A DNA stretch of 64,000 nt from Alphaproteobacteria bacterium CG11_big_fil_rev_8_21_14_0_20_39_49 (lineage in GTDB: Bacteria; Pseudomonadota; Alphaproteobacteria; Rickettsiales; UBA6187). This document shows, one piece after another, positions 9,607-18,502 of this stretch; positions within the stretch are counted from its first letter, which is position 1, and each line of letters begins with the position of its first letter. The position numbers and the translations under genes are program-made. A model generated the notes under the pieces. It saw nothing but the letters and a program-made list of their open reading frames with translations. It searched no databases and had not been told where the DNA came from. The DNA lies in contig PCXK01000007.1 of the NCBI GenBank assembly GCA_002787635.1, positions 23,427 to 87,426 on the forward strand, in the 5' to 3' direction.

Positions 9607-10956
9607 ATGACTTTTTCATTAAATACGGTACAACGTGCAGAACTGGAAAATTTGAAAGACACCTTCCCTGATACAAACGATGCTAACTGGTCACGAAGTT
9701 TAAATTATTATGAAATGTATGAGTTGGTATTGTCCTATATTGACGAATATGAGCTAGCTGGCAATTCCCTTGATACAGAAGAGCAAAAATTCAAAATCTG
9801 GTTGGAGGGAGTTATTGGTGTTAACAAAGGGGAAGGAGTGCAGTCAGATTTCATTAGGAGCTATAACAGCCAACAAAAAGATCTGCGTTATAGTGGAGGA
9901 CTTACTCAAGAAGAGTTAGATAAAGCATCTGATAGAATTTCATTAATAGTTATTGACCGTGTTATTAACTCTACAGAATTGCCAACAATTGCTCAAGTAG
10001 CTGGTGACGATGTAGCTACTGTATCAGAAGATTTACTCAACAATGATAAAGCCGCATGGGCAGGCAACCCATTATTATTAGCCCTCAATTATGATGACGC
10101 ATTCAACACTAATATTCTTGGTGCCGCCGACCCGACCTATGAGTTGCTTTCGGTGATGAAGGTTAGTGCTGATGTAGCGTCAGATATGGTCGTTCCAATT
10201 CCTATTCCACCTTTGTTACTGGCATTTAACTGGGATTTTTTAAATTTAATCTACGGTGGGGCAATTACAGCAATTGAAGCGGAGTCAACTCAAACCCTCT
10301 CAGATGCTTATGATGCGTCCGATGCTTTGTTAAAAGACACATATGGATTAGGACTTGGGGAGCTATTTCTAAGTGACGCATTATACGGCGAAATTGACGA
10401 CATCTATCTAGGAACTAAAGGCAATGATATTTTAGAAGTAGGTGACCCATTTGATGACGACCTTATCCATGCAGGTGACGGTGATGATATAATCAAAGCT
10501 ACAAACGGAGACGATTTTATAGATGGTGGTAATGGTGAGGATACAATCGACTTTACCCCTTTTGATGCGGGTCTTTACAATAATATAATGGTTGATCTAT
10601 CTCAAAATAAAGCAACAATAATTGACCTACCCACCAACGACAACCAACGTTTATTTAACATCGAAAACGTTACCACAGGTGGCGGTGATGATGAGCTAAT
10701 CGGCGATAGTAACGATAATAAACTAGATGCAGGCTCCGGCAACGACATCTTAAACGGCGGCAGTGGTAACGATACTCTTACAGGCGGAGCGGATGCCGAT
10801 AAGTTCATAATCGCCCGTCAGTTGGGTGGGGCGACTACGGTTATTACTGATTTTAATCCATCTGAGGTTGATGAGAAGATAGATTTAAGGGCGCTTTCGC
10901 ATATTGGGTTATTTGCAGAGCTTACAACTTTACAAAGAATCCAACCTATTATATAA
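9607..10956 (+). CDS. RTX-type calcium-binding secreted protein, apparently C-terminally truncated
   Basis: A 449-residue protein: about 265 N-terminal residues of unknown, mostly helical character with a hydrophobic stretch (VVPIPIPPLLLAFNW), then glycine/aspartate-rich RTX nonapeptides (GGNGEDTIDF, GGGDDELIG, GGSGNDTLTGGADADKF). RTX repeats fold on calcium after export by a type I secretion system. The frame ends shortly after an IDLRA motif, where the neighbouring RTX protein continues, so the usual secretion signal seems shortened or damaged. A 113-bp segment is nearly identical to one in the next RTX gene. AAGGA precedes the ATG. No transporter gene is in the window. Confidence 0.85.
   Translation: MTFSLNTVQRAELENLKDTFPDTNDANWSRSLNYYEMYELVLSYIDEYELAGNSLDTEEQKFKIWLEGVIGVNKGEGVQSDFIRSYNSQQKDLRYSGGLTQEELDKASDRISLIVIDRVINSTELPTIAQVAGDDVATVSEDLLNNDKAAWAGNPLLLALNYDDAFNTNILGAADPTYELLSVMKVSADVASDMVVPIPIPPLLLAFNWDFLNLIYGGAITAIEAESTQTLSDAYDASDALLKDTYGLGLGELFLSDALYGEIDDIYLGTKGNDILEVGDPFDDDLIHAGDGDDIIKATNGDDFIDGGNGEDTIDFTPFDAGLYNNIMVDLSQNKATIIDLPTNDNQRLFNIENVTTGGGDDELIGDSNDNKLDAGSGNDILNGGSGNDTLTGGADADKFIIARQLGGATTVITDFNPSEVDEKIDLRALSHIGLFAELTTLQRIQPII
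10743..10855 (+). repeat. Direct repeat copy 1 inside RTX gene
   Basis: 113 bp that recur at 12299-12411, 1556 bp downstream, with about six mismatches; the last 50 bp are identical. Both copies code for the segment DILNGGSGNDTLTGGADADK and what follows, up to VITDF. Confidence 0.9.
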
Positions 10957-11001
10957 AAACTAAAAGATGTATGTAAATATTTTAACAGATAGAGGTATGA
11001 T

Positions 11002-11457
11002 ATGAAAAAATTAGTTGTGTTGTGTTGTGTTGTGTTGTGTTGTGCTGTGTTGTTTAAGAATAAAAGTAACGCGGATGCTTATACTGTACCAAAAATAGTT
11101 CTTACATTACATGATACAAACTCAAATATTTACGAGTTGCAAACTGTATCTGATGCAAAACATGGAGTGGGGCGTATTGCATATTCTTTAAAATCAAAAT
11201 CCAATGATAAAGGGGATATTAGACTATTTAGTGGCACATATGATGCTGAATCAGGAGGGTGTAATCGGCATGAATTATTAAATATTGATAAAGCCTTCAT
11301 TAGTGAAGAGCACGTCTTAAGAGATATAAATCAGGATACTTTTGCAGACACAGAATTTACATTTGTAACAGAAGATTGTGCTTCTGGAAAAACAAGCATC
11401 AGTAACATAAGTTTAATTACAACAAATAATGGCTTTGAATTAAAAAGAAAGGAATAA
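11002..11457 (+). CDS. Small exported protein with pentanucleotide repeat in its signal peptide
   Basis: A 151-residue protein with a hydrophobic leader (MKKLVVLCCVVLCCAVLF) coded largely by TTGTG repeats (11015-11053). The mature part is mixed alpha/beta in character with two cysteines (GGCNRH and EDCASG) and no family I recognise. It lies between two RTX genes and ends 2 bp before the start of the second, with AAGGA of that gene inside its last codons, so the pair is probably translated together. An immunity or chaperone role for the next protein is only an inference. Gain or loss of one repeat unit would shift the frame. Confidence 0.75.
   Translation: MKKLVVLCCVVLCCAVLFKNKSNADAYTVPKIVLTLHDTNSNIYELQTVSDAKHGVGRIAYSLKSKSNDKGDIRLFSGTYDAESGGCNRHELLNIDKAFISEEHVLRDINQDTFADTEFTFVTEDCASGKTSISNISLITTNNGFELKRKE
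11015..11053 (+). repeat. TTGTG short tandem repeat in coding sequence
   Basis: Six perfect TTGTG units (11015-11044), then CTGTG and a partial TTGT, starting five codons into the gene at 11002. The unit is not a multiple of three, so slipped-strand changes would switch the reading frame on or off. Confidence 0.95.
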
Positions 11458-11459
11458 AA

Positions 11460-14400
11460 ATGGGAACATATTTAGATTTTGAAGGAATAAACTTACTAAA
11501 TGGTTTTGAAAAAGTAGTTGGAAAAGTTTTAGTTAAAAATGAATTAGGTGGTGTATCTGATGGTTATGAGCTAGTTCATGCTGGTGGTAATAGTGGCTAC
11601 TCATTTGGTGGTAATCAGATGGATTTAGCTGTAAATTCACATGCAAGAACAGTCTTAAGGGATATATTAATTAACGCTAAGGACGACAATGATAATCTTA
11701 TTTTTGTTGATGGTAACCAATTTTACAATGACCATCAATCTGAAATTGAACCTCAAAGCAACCCCAATGCTTTGTCGCAAGCAAATATTGACTTAATATC
11801 TCAAGCCTTGTCTAGTGATTACGGCAAAAGCAAGCTACATGAGGAATTTAAAGATGAAGTTATCGAAAGAGTTCAATATGTAAACGATATAATAGAAAGC
11901 TTACCTGATGGTAATATCAAATCGTCACTAGAAAATTCTCAAGAAATGAAATCTTATTTAATAGATTATCATAATCAATTTAATATTTCAATAAATGGCA
12001 AAATGCACGATTTTTTGAAAGGAGAGTTGGTAAGTACATATGAAGGAACTCCAATGCAACTTGATGGCATGATAACATCAGATGATATACGTTTGTTTGT
12101 ATCGAGAACCTTGCAATCTGTTAATAATCCATTTGCATTTAATAACCGATACGATAACACAGCCCAAACATTACTAGATGAAGGAATTGGAAAGTTCTTT
12201 TCTGGTAATGATAGTAACAACACGTTTACAGGCACTATAAATTCAGATGACCTAAATGGTAATGGTGGCGATGATACCCTTGATGGCGGTGCAGGTATCG
12301 ACATCTTAAACGGCGGCAGCGGCAACGACACCCTTACAGGCGGAGCGGATGCGGATAAATTCATAATCGCCCGTCAGTTGGGTGGGGCGACTACGGTTAT
12401 TACTGATTTTAGGATTTCGCAAGTAAAAGAGGAAATAGAGCAGATAGACTTGCGTGCTTTTGCACATATTACTTCTTTTGCAGATCTACAAATGCAGGAT
12501 GTTAACGGTAATACTGAAATTACGCTAAATGAAAATGGTGGAAATCTTCAAACTCTAATTCTCAATGGTGTAAACTCTACATATTTAAGTGGCGTTGATT
12601 TTATTATTGGTTCACACTCAGAAGGCAGTAATTCACAAGTAAATACAACTTCTTTCCAATCTCAGAAAAGACCGTCGATTGCCGGTTTTGATAACGAAAA
12701 CTATGTTATAGTTTGGCAAAGTGAAGTTCAAGATGGTGACGGAAGCGGAATTTACGGTCAGATGTTCTCATCGGACGGCAGTAAAATCGGAAACGAGTTT
12801 CTTGTAAATGTTACTACGGCAGGGAGTCAGGTAAAGCCTTCGGTCGATGTTTTAAAAAACGGTGATTTCGTTGTTACTTGGGGCAATGATGTCACTAACG
12901 AATTATATGCTAAAATTATTTCACCTGCCTATGTTAATAATGGTAATGAATTGCTGATTTCAGATAACTACAGAGATACGTCTCCAAACGAATCGGTTCT
13001 CGCTCTTGAAAACGGAAATTTTGTAGCAGTGTGGGTTGCAAACAACGGTTATGCTTACGCTAAAATATTATCTTCTGATGGAAGCACAGTTGCTCCTGAA
13101 TTCCAAGTAAATAATGACTCTCATGCCAATAGTCTTTCTATAGGGGAATTATCCAATGGTAATTTTGTCGTAACATGGGGTTCAGGTGAAGTTTACGGAC
13201 AGATATATTCTGCAAGCGGTGCTAAGGTAGGAGATGTGTTTCCAGTCAACACTTATACACAAGGCTCTCAAAATAGTCAATCTGTTGCAGGTCTTGAAAA
13301 CGGTAATTTCGTTATAGTATGGGATAGTGTACACGATACTCGTCCGGACGGAGGGGGAATATACGGTCAGATGTTTTTATCGGATGGGAGTAAAATTGGT
13401 GGTGAATTTTCTGCGAGCAATCCAGGGTCATTTGATCAAGACAACTTTGCTTCAATTGCGAGCGACTCAAATGGTGGTTTTATTGTAACATGGAAAAATA
13501 AGAATCCTAGCGATTCTGGGGTACATGGTCAAAGATACGATTCAAACGGTAATGCTCTGGGCGGTGAATTATCTGTAGGTAGTGGCGTTTTATCTTCTGT
13601 TACCGTTCTTAGTAATGGGCATTTTGTGATTGCCAGAGAATATCCTTCAGCCACGGGTGGTGAAATTTATGCTACAATATACACACTAAACGATTCCACA
13701 GAAACCTACGGCACACAATTAGCCGATAATATTAACGGTACATTAAGTGCCGATACGATAGATGCCGGTGATGGCGATGATGTTATTTTCACCGGTGGCG
13801 GCAATGATGTTTTAACTTTAGGTTCCGGTTCGGATACTGTTGTAATTGCAGCAGATGCAAACAGCACTGTTACAATTAATGATTGGGATTCAACGGACAC
13901 AATAAATCTGGCAGCGTTACCGACCATCACATCAATTGACGACCTTACAATAACAGCCGGTTCGGCTATTATACATCTACCCGATGAGCAGTTCATACAT
14001 ATTTTAAATATTGAACCGGAAGATTTATCATCAAGTAACTTCGTATTCTCGGTTCCTACAAATAACGCCCCCGTTGCACATGATGATATGGCTAGCGTAT
14101 CGGAAGATAGTTCGGTTAATATAGATGTGGTTGCTAACGATACGGATTTAGATAATGATATTTTAAATATCATATCGGCGGATAGTTCGCTTACAACCGG
14201 ATCGGTTACAATTAATCCTAACGGAACGATAGATTATAAAGCCGAAGGGTTCTTTGAGACATTAGGTGCGGGCGAGACGGCTACAGATAGTTTTGCATAT
14301 ACTATCTCAGACGGCAATGGAAGCATTGATACTGCAACGGTTAACGTAACCATAAACGGTGTAAATGATAACCCTATCGCCGCAAAGGATTCCGCCACGG

Positions 14401-16274
14401 TCAATGAAGATGACAGCAACGCTATAATCAACCTTCTTAGCGGTGCTACGGATATTGACGGGGATACGATAGCCCTTGCCTCGTTAGACCTGACTTCTAC
14501 CATCGGCGTAATTACCGATAATCTTGACGGCACTGTCAGCTATGACGCTAACGGGCAGTTTGATTATCTGAACGCAGGACAGACGGCTACCGACAGCTTC
14601 GCATATACGGTAAGTGACGGCAATGGCGGCACAGATACTAAAACGGTTACCGTTACGGTGCATGGTATAGACAGCCCGACAAACACCTCTCCTGTTGCGG
14701 TTGCCGATTCAGCTTCAGTTTCCGAAGACGGTTCAATCAATATTGATGTGTTAGCAAATGACACCGATGCGGATAATGATACTCTAAGCGTTGTCTCGCT
14801 TGATGATTCATTGACCGTAGGCTCTGTTATCATAGATACTGACGGCACTGTAAAATATGACACTGATAGCAAGTTTGAGTACTTAGCCGCAGGAGTTGAC
14901 GCAACAGACACATTTACCTATACGGTATCAGACGGCAATGGCGGATTAGACACCCAAACGGTTACGGTGACTATTAACGGTGAAAATAACGCTCCGGATT
15001 CTATTTTCCTTGGTTATCCGTTAGTTGCCGAAAATAAATATGGCGAGGTTATAGGCGGCATTACTTTTAGTGATGTTGACATAGGTGACACACATAGCTT
15101 CGGTGTATTTGATTTACAGGATAACCCTGAAAATAGATTTGTCATTGAAGATGTCGGAGGTCAGTTAAAGCTGAAATTACAAACAGGTGTAGCTTTGGAT
15201 TATGAAACCGAACAGGTAATAGACCTTAAACTGAAGGTAACGGATAATGGCGGTTTGAGCTTTGATAATAATGTTAAAATATTTGTAACAGATGAAGCCG
15301 AGACTATTTTTGGTACAAACGGTGATGACACTATAAACGGAACAATTGGAAAAGATGTCATTTACGCAGGTGACGGAGATGATGTTATTAATTCACATGG
15401 CGGTTCAGACCTGATTTTCGCAGGTGGCGGTGAGGATACGGTTGATGCCGGAGCCGGTGTTGACTTTATCGTAGCGGGCTTAGGCAATGATACCGTTTAC
15501 GGCTCATATGGTGCAGATTTTATATGGGGTAATGAAGGAGATGACACCCTCTATGGAGGCGGTGGAAACGATACAATTAACGGCGGTGAGGATAACGATA
15601 CCATTTATGGCGGAGCGGGTTCCGATGCAATAGAAGGCGGTACCGGTATAGATACGGCAAGTTATCAATATTCCGATGCGGGAGTAAATATTGACCTGCT
15701 TAACTCTACGTTATCGGGAGGCTTTGCAGGCGGTGATACGCTAAACGGAATTGAGAATCTTACAGGTAGTGATTATGATGACGATCTGTTAGGCGATTAC
15801 GGCAATAACGAATTGCGTGGCGGTAACGGTAACGATTATCTTCTTGGTCACGGCGGTAATGATATTGTTATCGGCGGAGAAGGTAGCGATATAGTCCGCG
15901 GTAGTTCGGGTGATGATATTTTAGAAGGCGGTAATGGTAACGATGGTCTGTATGGCGATGCCGGAAACGATATCATCAAAAGCGGTCATGGTTCTGATAC
16001 CGTATGGGGTGGCAGCGGCAATGACATATTTGTTTTTGAAGCCGTTAGTGATTCTACCACCGTCGGTAATTTTTTGACCAGAATTAAAGATTTTGAAGAC
16101 GGTATAGACCTGATAGACGTTTCTGCACTTGTTGTAAATAACGATATCACCGGCTTTGGCGACCTTGCAATTACAAATAACGGAACTAAAACCACCGTTT
16201 CGGCAAACGGTACCGATTTCCTGTTTGAGCTTGAAGGAGTACACGCTTTAGATCAGTCTGACTTCGTAACATAG
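11460..16274 (+). CDS. Giant RTX adhesin/effector with cadherin-like and Ig-like repeats
   Basis: A 1604-residue secreted protein. In order: an N-terminal globular region with a Glu (E28) followed by GYSFGGNQMDL (46-56), a spacing reminiscent of goose-type lysozyme active sites; a first RTX block (about 254-301); six or so repeats with NFVIVWDS/GGIYGQMF motifs (about 394-744), probably beta-propeller-like; a short RTX block; three VCBS/Big9-type Ig-like domains (about 870-1175) each with SEDSSVNIDVVANDTD-like motifs and FAYTISDGNG ends; a cadherin-like domain (about 1178-1280); a large RTX block (about 1284-1521); and a C-terminal segment of type I secretion character (FVFEAVSD, IDVSALV). AAGGA precedes the ATG. 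No transporter is nearby. Confidence 0.9.
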   Translation: MGTYLDFEGINLLNGFEKVVGKVLVKNELGGVSDGYELVHAGGNSGYSFGGNQMDLAVNSHARTVLRDILINAKDDNDNLIFVDGNQFYNDHQSEIEPQSNPNALSQANIDLISQALSSDYGKSKLHEEFKDEVIERVQYVNDIIESLPDGNIKSSLENSQEMKSYLIDYHNQFNISINGKMHDFLKGELVSTYEGTPMQLDGMITSDDIRLFVSRTLQSVNNPFAFNNRYDNTAQTLLDEGIGKFFSGNDSNNTFTGTINSDDLNGNGGDDTLDGGAGIDILNGGSGNDTLTGGADADKFIIARQLGGATTVITDFRISQVKEEIEQIDLRAFAHITSFADLQMQDVNGNTEITLNENGGNLQTLILNGVNSTYLSGVDFIIGSHSEGSNSQVNTTSFQSQKRPSIAGFDNENYVIVWQSEVQDGDGSGIYGQMFSSDGSKIGNEFLVNVTTAGSQVKPSVDVLKNGDFVVTWGNDVTNELYAKIISPAYVNNGNELLISDNYRDTSPNESVLALENGNFVAVWVANNGYAYAKILSSDGSTVAPEFQVNNDSHANSLSIGELSNGNFVVTWGSGEVYGQIYSASGAKVGDVFPVNTYTQGSQNSQSVAGLENGNFVIVWDSVHDTRPDGGGIYGQMFLSDGSKIGGEFSASNPGSFDQDNFASIASDSNGGFIVTWKNKNPSDSGVHGQRYDSNGNALGGELSVGSGVLSSVTVLSNGHFVIAREYPSATGGEIYATIYTLNDSTETYGTQLADNINGTLSADTIDAGDGDDVIFTGGGNDVLTLGSGSDTVVIAADANSTVTINDWDSTDTINLAALPTITSIDDLTITAGSAIIHLPDEQFIHILNIEPEDLSSSNFVFSVPTNNAPVAHDDMASVSEDSSVNIDVVANDTDLDNDILNIISADSSLTTGSVTINPNGTIDYKAEGFFETLGAGETATDSFAYTISDGNGSIDTATVNVTINGVNDNPIAAKDSATVNEDDSNAIINLLSGATDIDGDTIALASLDLTSTIGVITDNLDGTVSYDANGQFDYLNAGQTATDSFAYTVSDGNGGTDTKTVTVTVHGIDSPTNTSPVAVADSASVSEDGSINIDVLANDTDADNDTLSVVSLDDSLTVGSVIIDTDGTVKYDTDSKFEYLAAGVDATDTFTYTVSDGNGGLDTQTVTVTINGENNAPDSIFLGYPLVAENKYGEVIGGITFSDVDIGDTHSFGVFDLQDNPENRFVIEDVGGQLKLKLQTGVALDYETEQVIDLKLKVTDNGGLSFDNNVKIFVTDEAETIFGTNGDDTINGTIGKDVIYAGDGDDVINSHGGSDLIFAGGGEDTVDAGAGVDFIVAGLGNDTVYGSYGADFIWGNEGDDTLYGGGGNDTINGGEDNDTIYGGAGSDAIEGGTGIDTASYQYSDAGVNIDLLNSTLSGGFAGGDTLNGIENLTGSDYDDDLLGDYGNNELRGGNGNDYLLGHGGNDIVIGGEGSDIVRGSSGDDILEGGNGNDGLYGDAGNDIIKSGHGSDTVWGGSGNDIFVFEAVSDSTTVGNFLTRIKDFEDGIDLIDVSALVVNNDITGFGDLAITNNGTKTTVSANGTDFLFELEGVHALDQSDFVT
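12299..12411 (+). repeat. Direct repeat copy 2 inside RTX gene
   Basis: Partner of 10743-10855. The two copies are in the same orientation and the same reading frame, so recombination between them would fuse the first RTX gene to the second and delete 1556 bp, including the whole small gene at 11002. Confidence 0.9.
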
Positions 16275-16283
16275 ATAAAAAAG

Positions 16284-16304
16284 GCATGCTCAGGTAGAGT
16301 ATGC
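16284..16304 (+). terminator. Hairpin just after the giant RTX gene
   Basis: Arms GCATGCTC and GAGTATGC (one G-T pair) with a five-base loop, 10 bp after the stop codon. It is not followed by a clean T tract, so its role as a terminator is uncertain. Confidence 0.4.
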
Positions 16305-16352
16305 TCCCTTCTCACTTCAGCCAGAGGGATTTTTAACGGGAGAGAATCTCCC

Positions 16353-17205
16353 TTAAACGAGGTGGTTTTGTAATACAAAACACAGCTTGCGAACAGTGGG
16401 AAATGCAACCGGAAGCGAGACTATGGTACTGGCTAAAGACCTTGCGCCGTGTGCTACCATTTCGTCTTTATAACTCATCTTATGAATGATATTATTTATT
16501 GTATTTTCGCTTATATACGGGTTCTTGCGCCTGTGCATAGCAGGGAAAATATAATCACTCCAGCCGTTGAAGATATGAATCTCTTTTAAAAGTTCTATTG
16601 CTTGCGGCGCAAGCGGCACTATATGAGCATCACGCATTTTCATAATTTCGGCTGGGACGGTCATTTCCTTCTTGTCGAAGTCGATATATTCCCATTTGCA
16701 CTTGCGAAGCCCTCCCTGACGCAAGAAAGTTAAGAGTAGTAAGCGAACGGCCATTTTATTTGTTGCTGCGGCTGGTATGCCCTCTAGCTTTTTAAGGAAG
16801 GTTGGCGGCTCCTTAGCGTCAATAGTTGGGTGGTGCTTAACAGTGTGCGGTTTTAAAGCATCCTTTAAGTCGGCGGCTGGATTATATACCGTCATGTCAC
16901 AAGCCTTTGCATAACGAAAAACGGCAGCACATGTTTGTAATGTTTTCTTGGAAAGGTAAGTTGCATCTCTTTTTTCCATAACCTGTATTAAGGCTGGAAT
17001 CTCAGAGGGTTTAATTTCATTAACAAGCTTTGTGCCAAGCGTGGGTATTATATTGCGCTCTAACCTGCACCAGATTCTTTGAGCGTTATCGGGAGTCCAT
17101 CTATCTATATTGAGTTTATGCCACTCCTTAGCAACATTCTCAAAGGTATTCTTATGGCTTGTCTTTCGCTTTGGCGTTAACTACCGCAGTATTCGTAAGT
17201 TTCAC
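16353..17205 (-). pseudogene. P4-type tyrosine recombinase (integrase), decayed
   Basis: Remnant of a phage P4-like integrase next to tRNA-Leu. The start is GTG 17205 coding VKLTNTAVVNAKAKDKP, then TAA. The rest resumes in another frame with SHKNTFENVAKEWHKLNIDRW and runs on through the core domain (KPSEIPALIQVME, LLLLTFLRQGGLRKCKWEYID). Compared with the related integrase at 24.4 kb, about 75 residues starting YKLFDGGG are missing. At the end HGARSLAST (the HxxR box) is present but the catalytic Tyr region is lost by frameshift. It cannot be active. Confidence 0.9.
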
Positions 17206-17208
17206 CCT

Positions 17209-17262
17209 GATACCCCCAGCTATTTATTGATACCCCCACAAATACCCCTTGATATAGGGGTA
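17209..17262. repeat. GGGGGTAT direct repeats upstream of decayed integrase
   Basis: On the minus strand, three closely spaced motifs of the form GGGGGTATC/GGGGTATT, plus one inverted copy (AGGGGTATG), lie between tRNA-Leu and the integrase start. The integrase at 24.4 kb is preceded by analogous GGGGGCAT repeats, so these are probably recombinase or regulator binding sites. Confidence 0.6.
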
Positions 17263-17364
17263 TGTTAGTAAATGTTAGTGGAAGCCACTGGAAAACAGTT
17301 AAGCCCAAAAGCCTTGCAAAGTAAAGCTAAAACGGATGTTAACGGAAGAAAAAAGAAGAGTAAA

Positions 17365-17450
17365 TGGTGCCTCCGGAGGGAATCGAACCCTCACTCTTTA
17401 AAAGAACTGGATTTTGAATCCAGCGCGTCTACCAGTTCCGCCACAGAGGC
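17365..17450 (-). tRNA. tRNA-Leu (anticodon CAA)
   Basis: 86-nt class II tRNA: acceptor GCCTCTG with CGGAGGC, anticodon arm CTGGA-TTCAAAA-TCCAG (anticodon CAA), a variable arm, TTCGATT T loop, and an encoded CCA at 17365-17367. It reads UUG codons. The decayed integrase begins 160 bp from its 3' end in the same orientation, as expected for an island inserted at this tRNA. Confidence 0.95.
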
Positions 17451-17633
17451 ATAATTTAAAGCGTTTCTTACTTTGAACTGCTTTTTAATAATTGTGGGAA
17501 CGGAATATAGTAAATTTTATAAAAAGTCAAAATTAAAATGGAATGAAAGTGTCGGGAGTGTTCGACCAATATATATTTTATCAAACTTGTTCAGCATAAC
17601 CGTTTACTTATTTAGCTATAGCATAAATAAGTT

Positions 17634-18056
17634 TTATCGCTGCATTTCCTGATTATCATCTTTTGTTTTAGTATATTTGTTCACAAAACTCGAACTGTCA
17701 TCAACTACAAAAAGATTATTATGATTTTGTTGTACGTTATCGTTTTTTTCATCACCGAAGCTAAGGTAGCAAACACCATCTTTGCATACCACGCCTTGAA
17801 TAATATCTGGTTTATCTTCCGTAACACCGGTATTATTTTTTTTAGAAGTAGTGCCATAAGTTTTATCTTCCAGACCATCCATAAACCCCCATTTTTTACG
17901 CTTGATATCTGTTTTTTCAACAAGACCGGTTGAATCTTGGATTTTATTCTTATTCATATCAGGTAAATTTTTATTACCTGACAAAAACGAAAATGCCCAA
18001 ATAAGATTGGGTGTAGTAGCTAGTAATATAGGGGTAATATTTTTTAATGAATTCAT
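17634..18056 (-). CDS. Small putatively exported hypothetical protein
   Basis: 140 residues starting with a signal-like segment (MNSLKNITPILLATTPNLIW), followed by a polar, Lys/Asn/Asp-rich part and one CKDGVC motif. I do not recognise a family. The ribosome binding site is weak. It sits beside two secreted ankyrin-like genes on the same strand and could belong to the same set of exported accessory proteins. Confidence 0.5.
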   Translation of the reverse strand: MNSLKNITPILLATTPNLIWAFSFLSGNKNLPDMNKNKIQDSTGLVEKTDIKRKKWGFMDGLEDKTYGTTSKKNNTGVTEDKPDIIQGVVCKDGVCYLSFGDEKNDNVQQNHNNLFVVDDSSSFVNKYTKTKDDNQEMQR

Positions 18057-18502
18057 GATTTTATATACTTTTTAATTAACAAAAAGTTATCATGATAAAC
18101 GAAGCGGTGCGTGTTAACAACTGTAATTTTATACTATAACCGCTCTGGTTGCTCACAGCAGGTCGAAGGTTGTATTCTCTGCCGATTGCGATTGGATAAA
18201 TTCATAGGATTTTAGTAATAAATGCCCAAAAAATGTGTTATCGCTACCTTTTTTCAAATAAAAAAATTAGAATAATGCTTTAAGCGGTGTGGCGGTTCTT
18301 TTGTAAGGTTTTCCGAACTTCCATGTCACCAGGTCTTAATGAGTGGTGACTGTTTTGTTAGTCAATAGCGGGAGTTTTTTAACAATGTTTAAAAACTTAT
18401 TATTAACCGGAATATCGTTTAAGGAAATTCGGGTTAATTAAGTACCTCCAACTCAATAGGAGGTACTTAATTTTACATATAAAAGACTATCGCAGATATA
18501 GG
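18057..18502. other. 446-bp spacer without a recognised gene
   Basis: No open frame stands out on either strand. It contains a 7-bp stem GTCACCA/TGGTGAC (18325-18350) and a strong 14-bp hairpin at 18436-18472 listed separately. A small RNA gene is possible; it does not match SRP RNA or RNase P RNA as far as I can see. Confidence 0.5.
18436..18472. terminator. Strong hairpin after the ankyrin-like gene
   Basis: Perfect 14-bp stem with arms AATTAAGTACCTCC and GGAGGTACTTAATT and a 9-base loop, about 30 bp after the stop codon of the minus-strand gene ending at 18503. It is followed by TT and then ACAT on the plus strand, so it is only a moderate intrinsic terminator on either strand. Confidence 0.65.

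Noticed and set aside
12000..16240. Several long minus-strand open frames within the giant RTX gene
   Set aside because: They are by-products of the repetitive glycine/aspartate codons on the coding strand; none has a ribosome binding site or a protein-like composition.
17272..17454. A plus-strand frame of 60 residues
   Set aside because: It lies across the tRNA-Leu gene in antisense, a typical false frame.
18280..18360. Possible SRP (4.5S) RNA
   Set aside because: The expected GGAA-tetraloop and its conserved flanks are not present on either strand.
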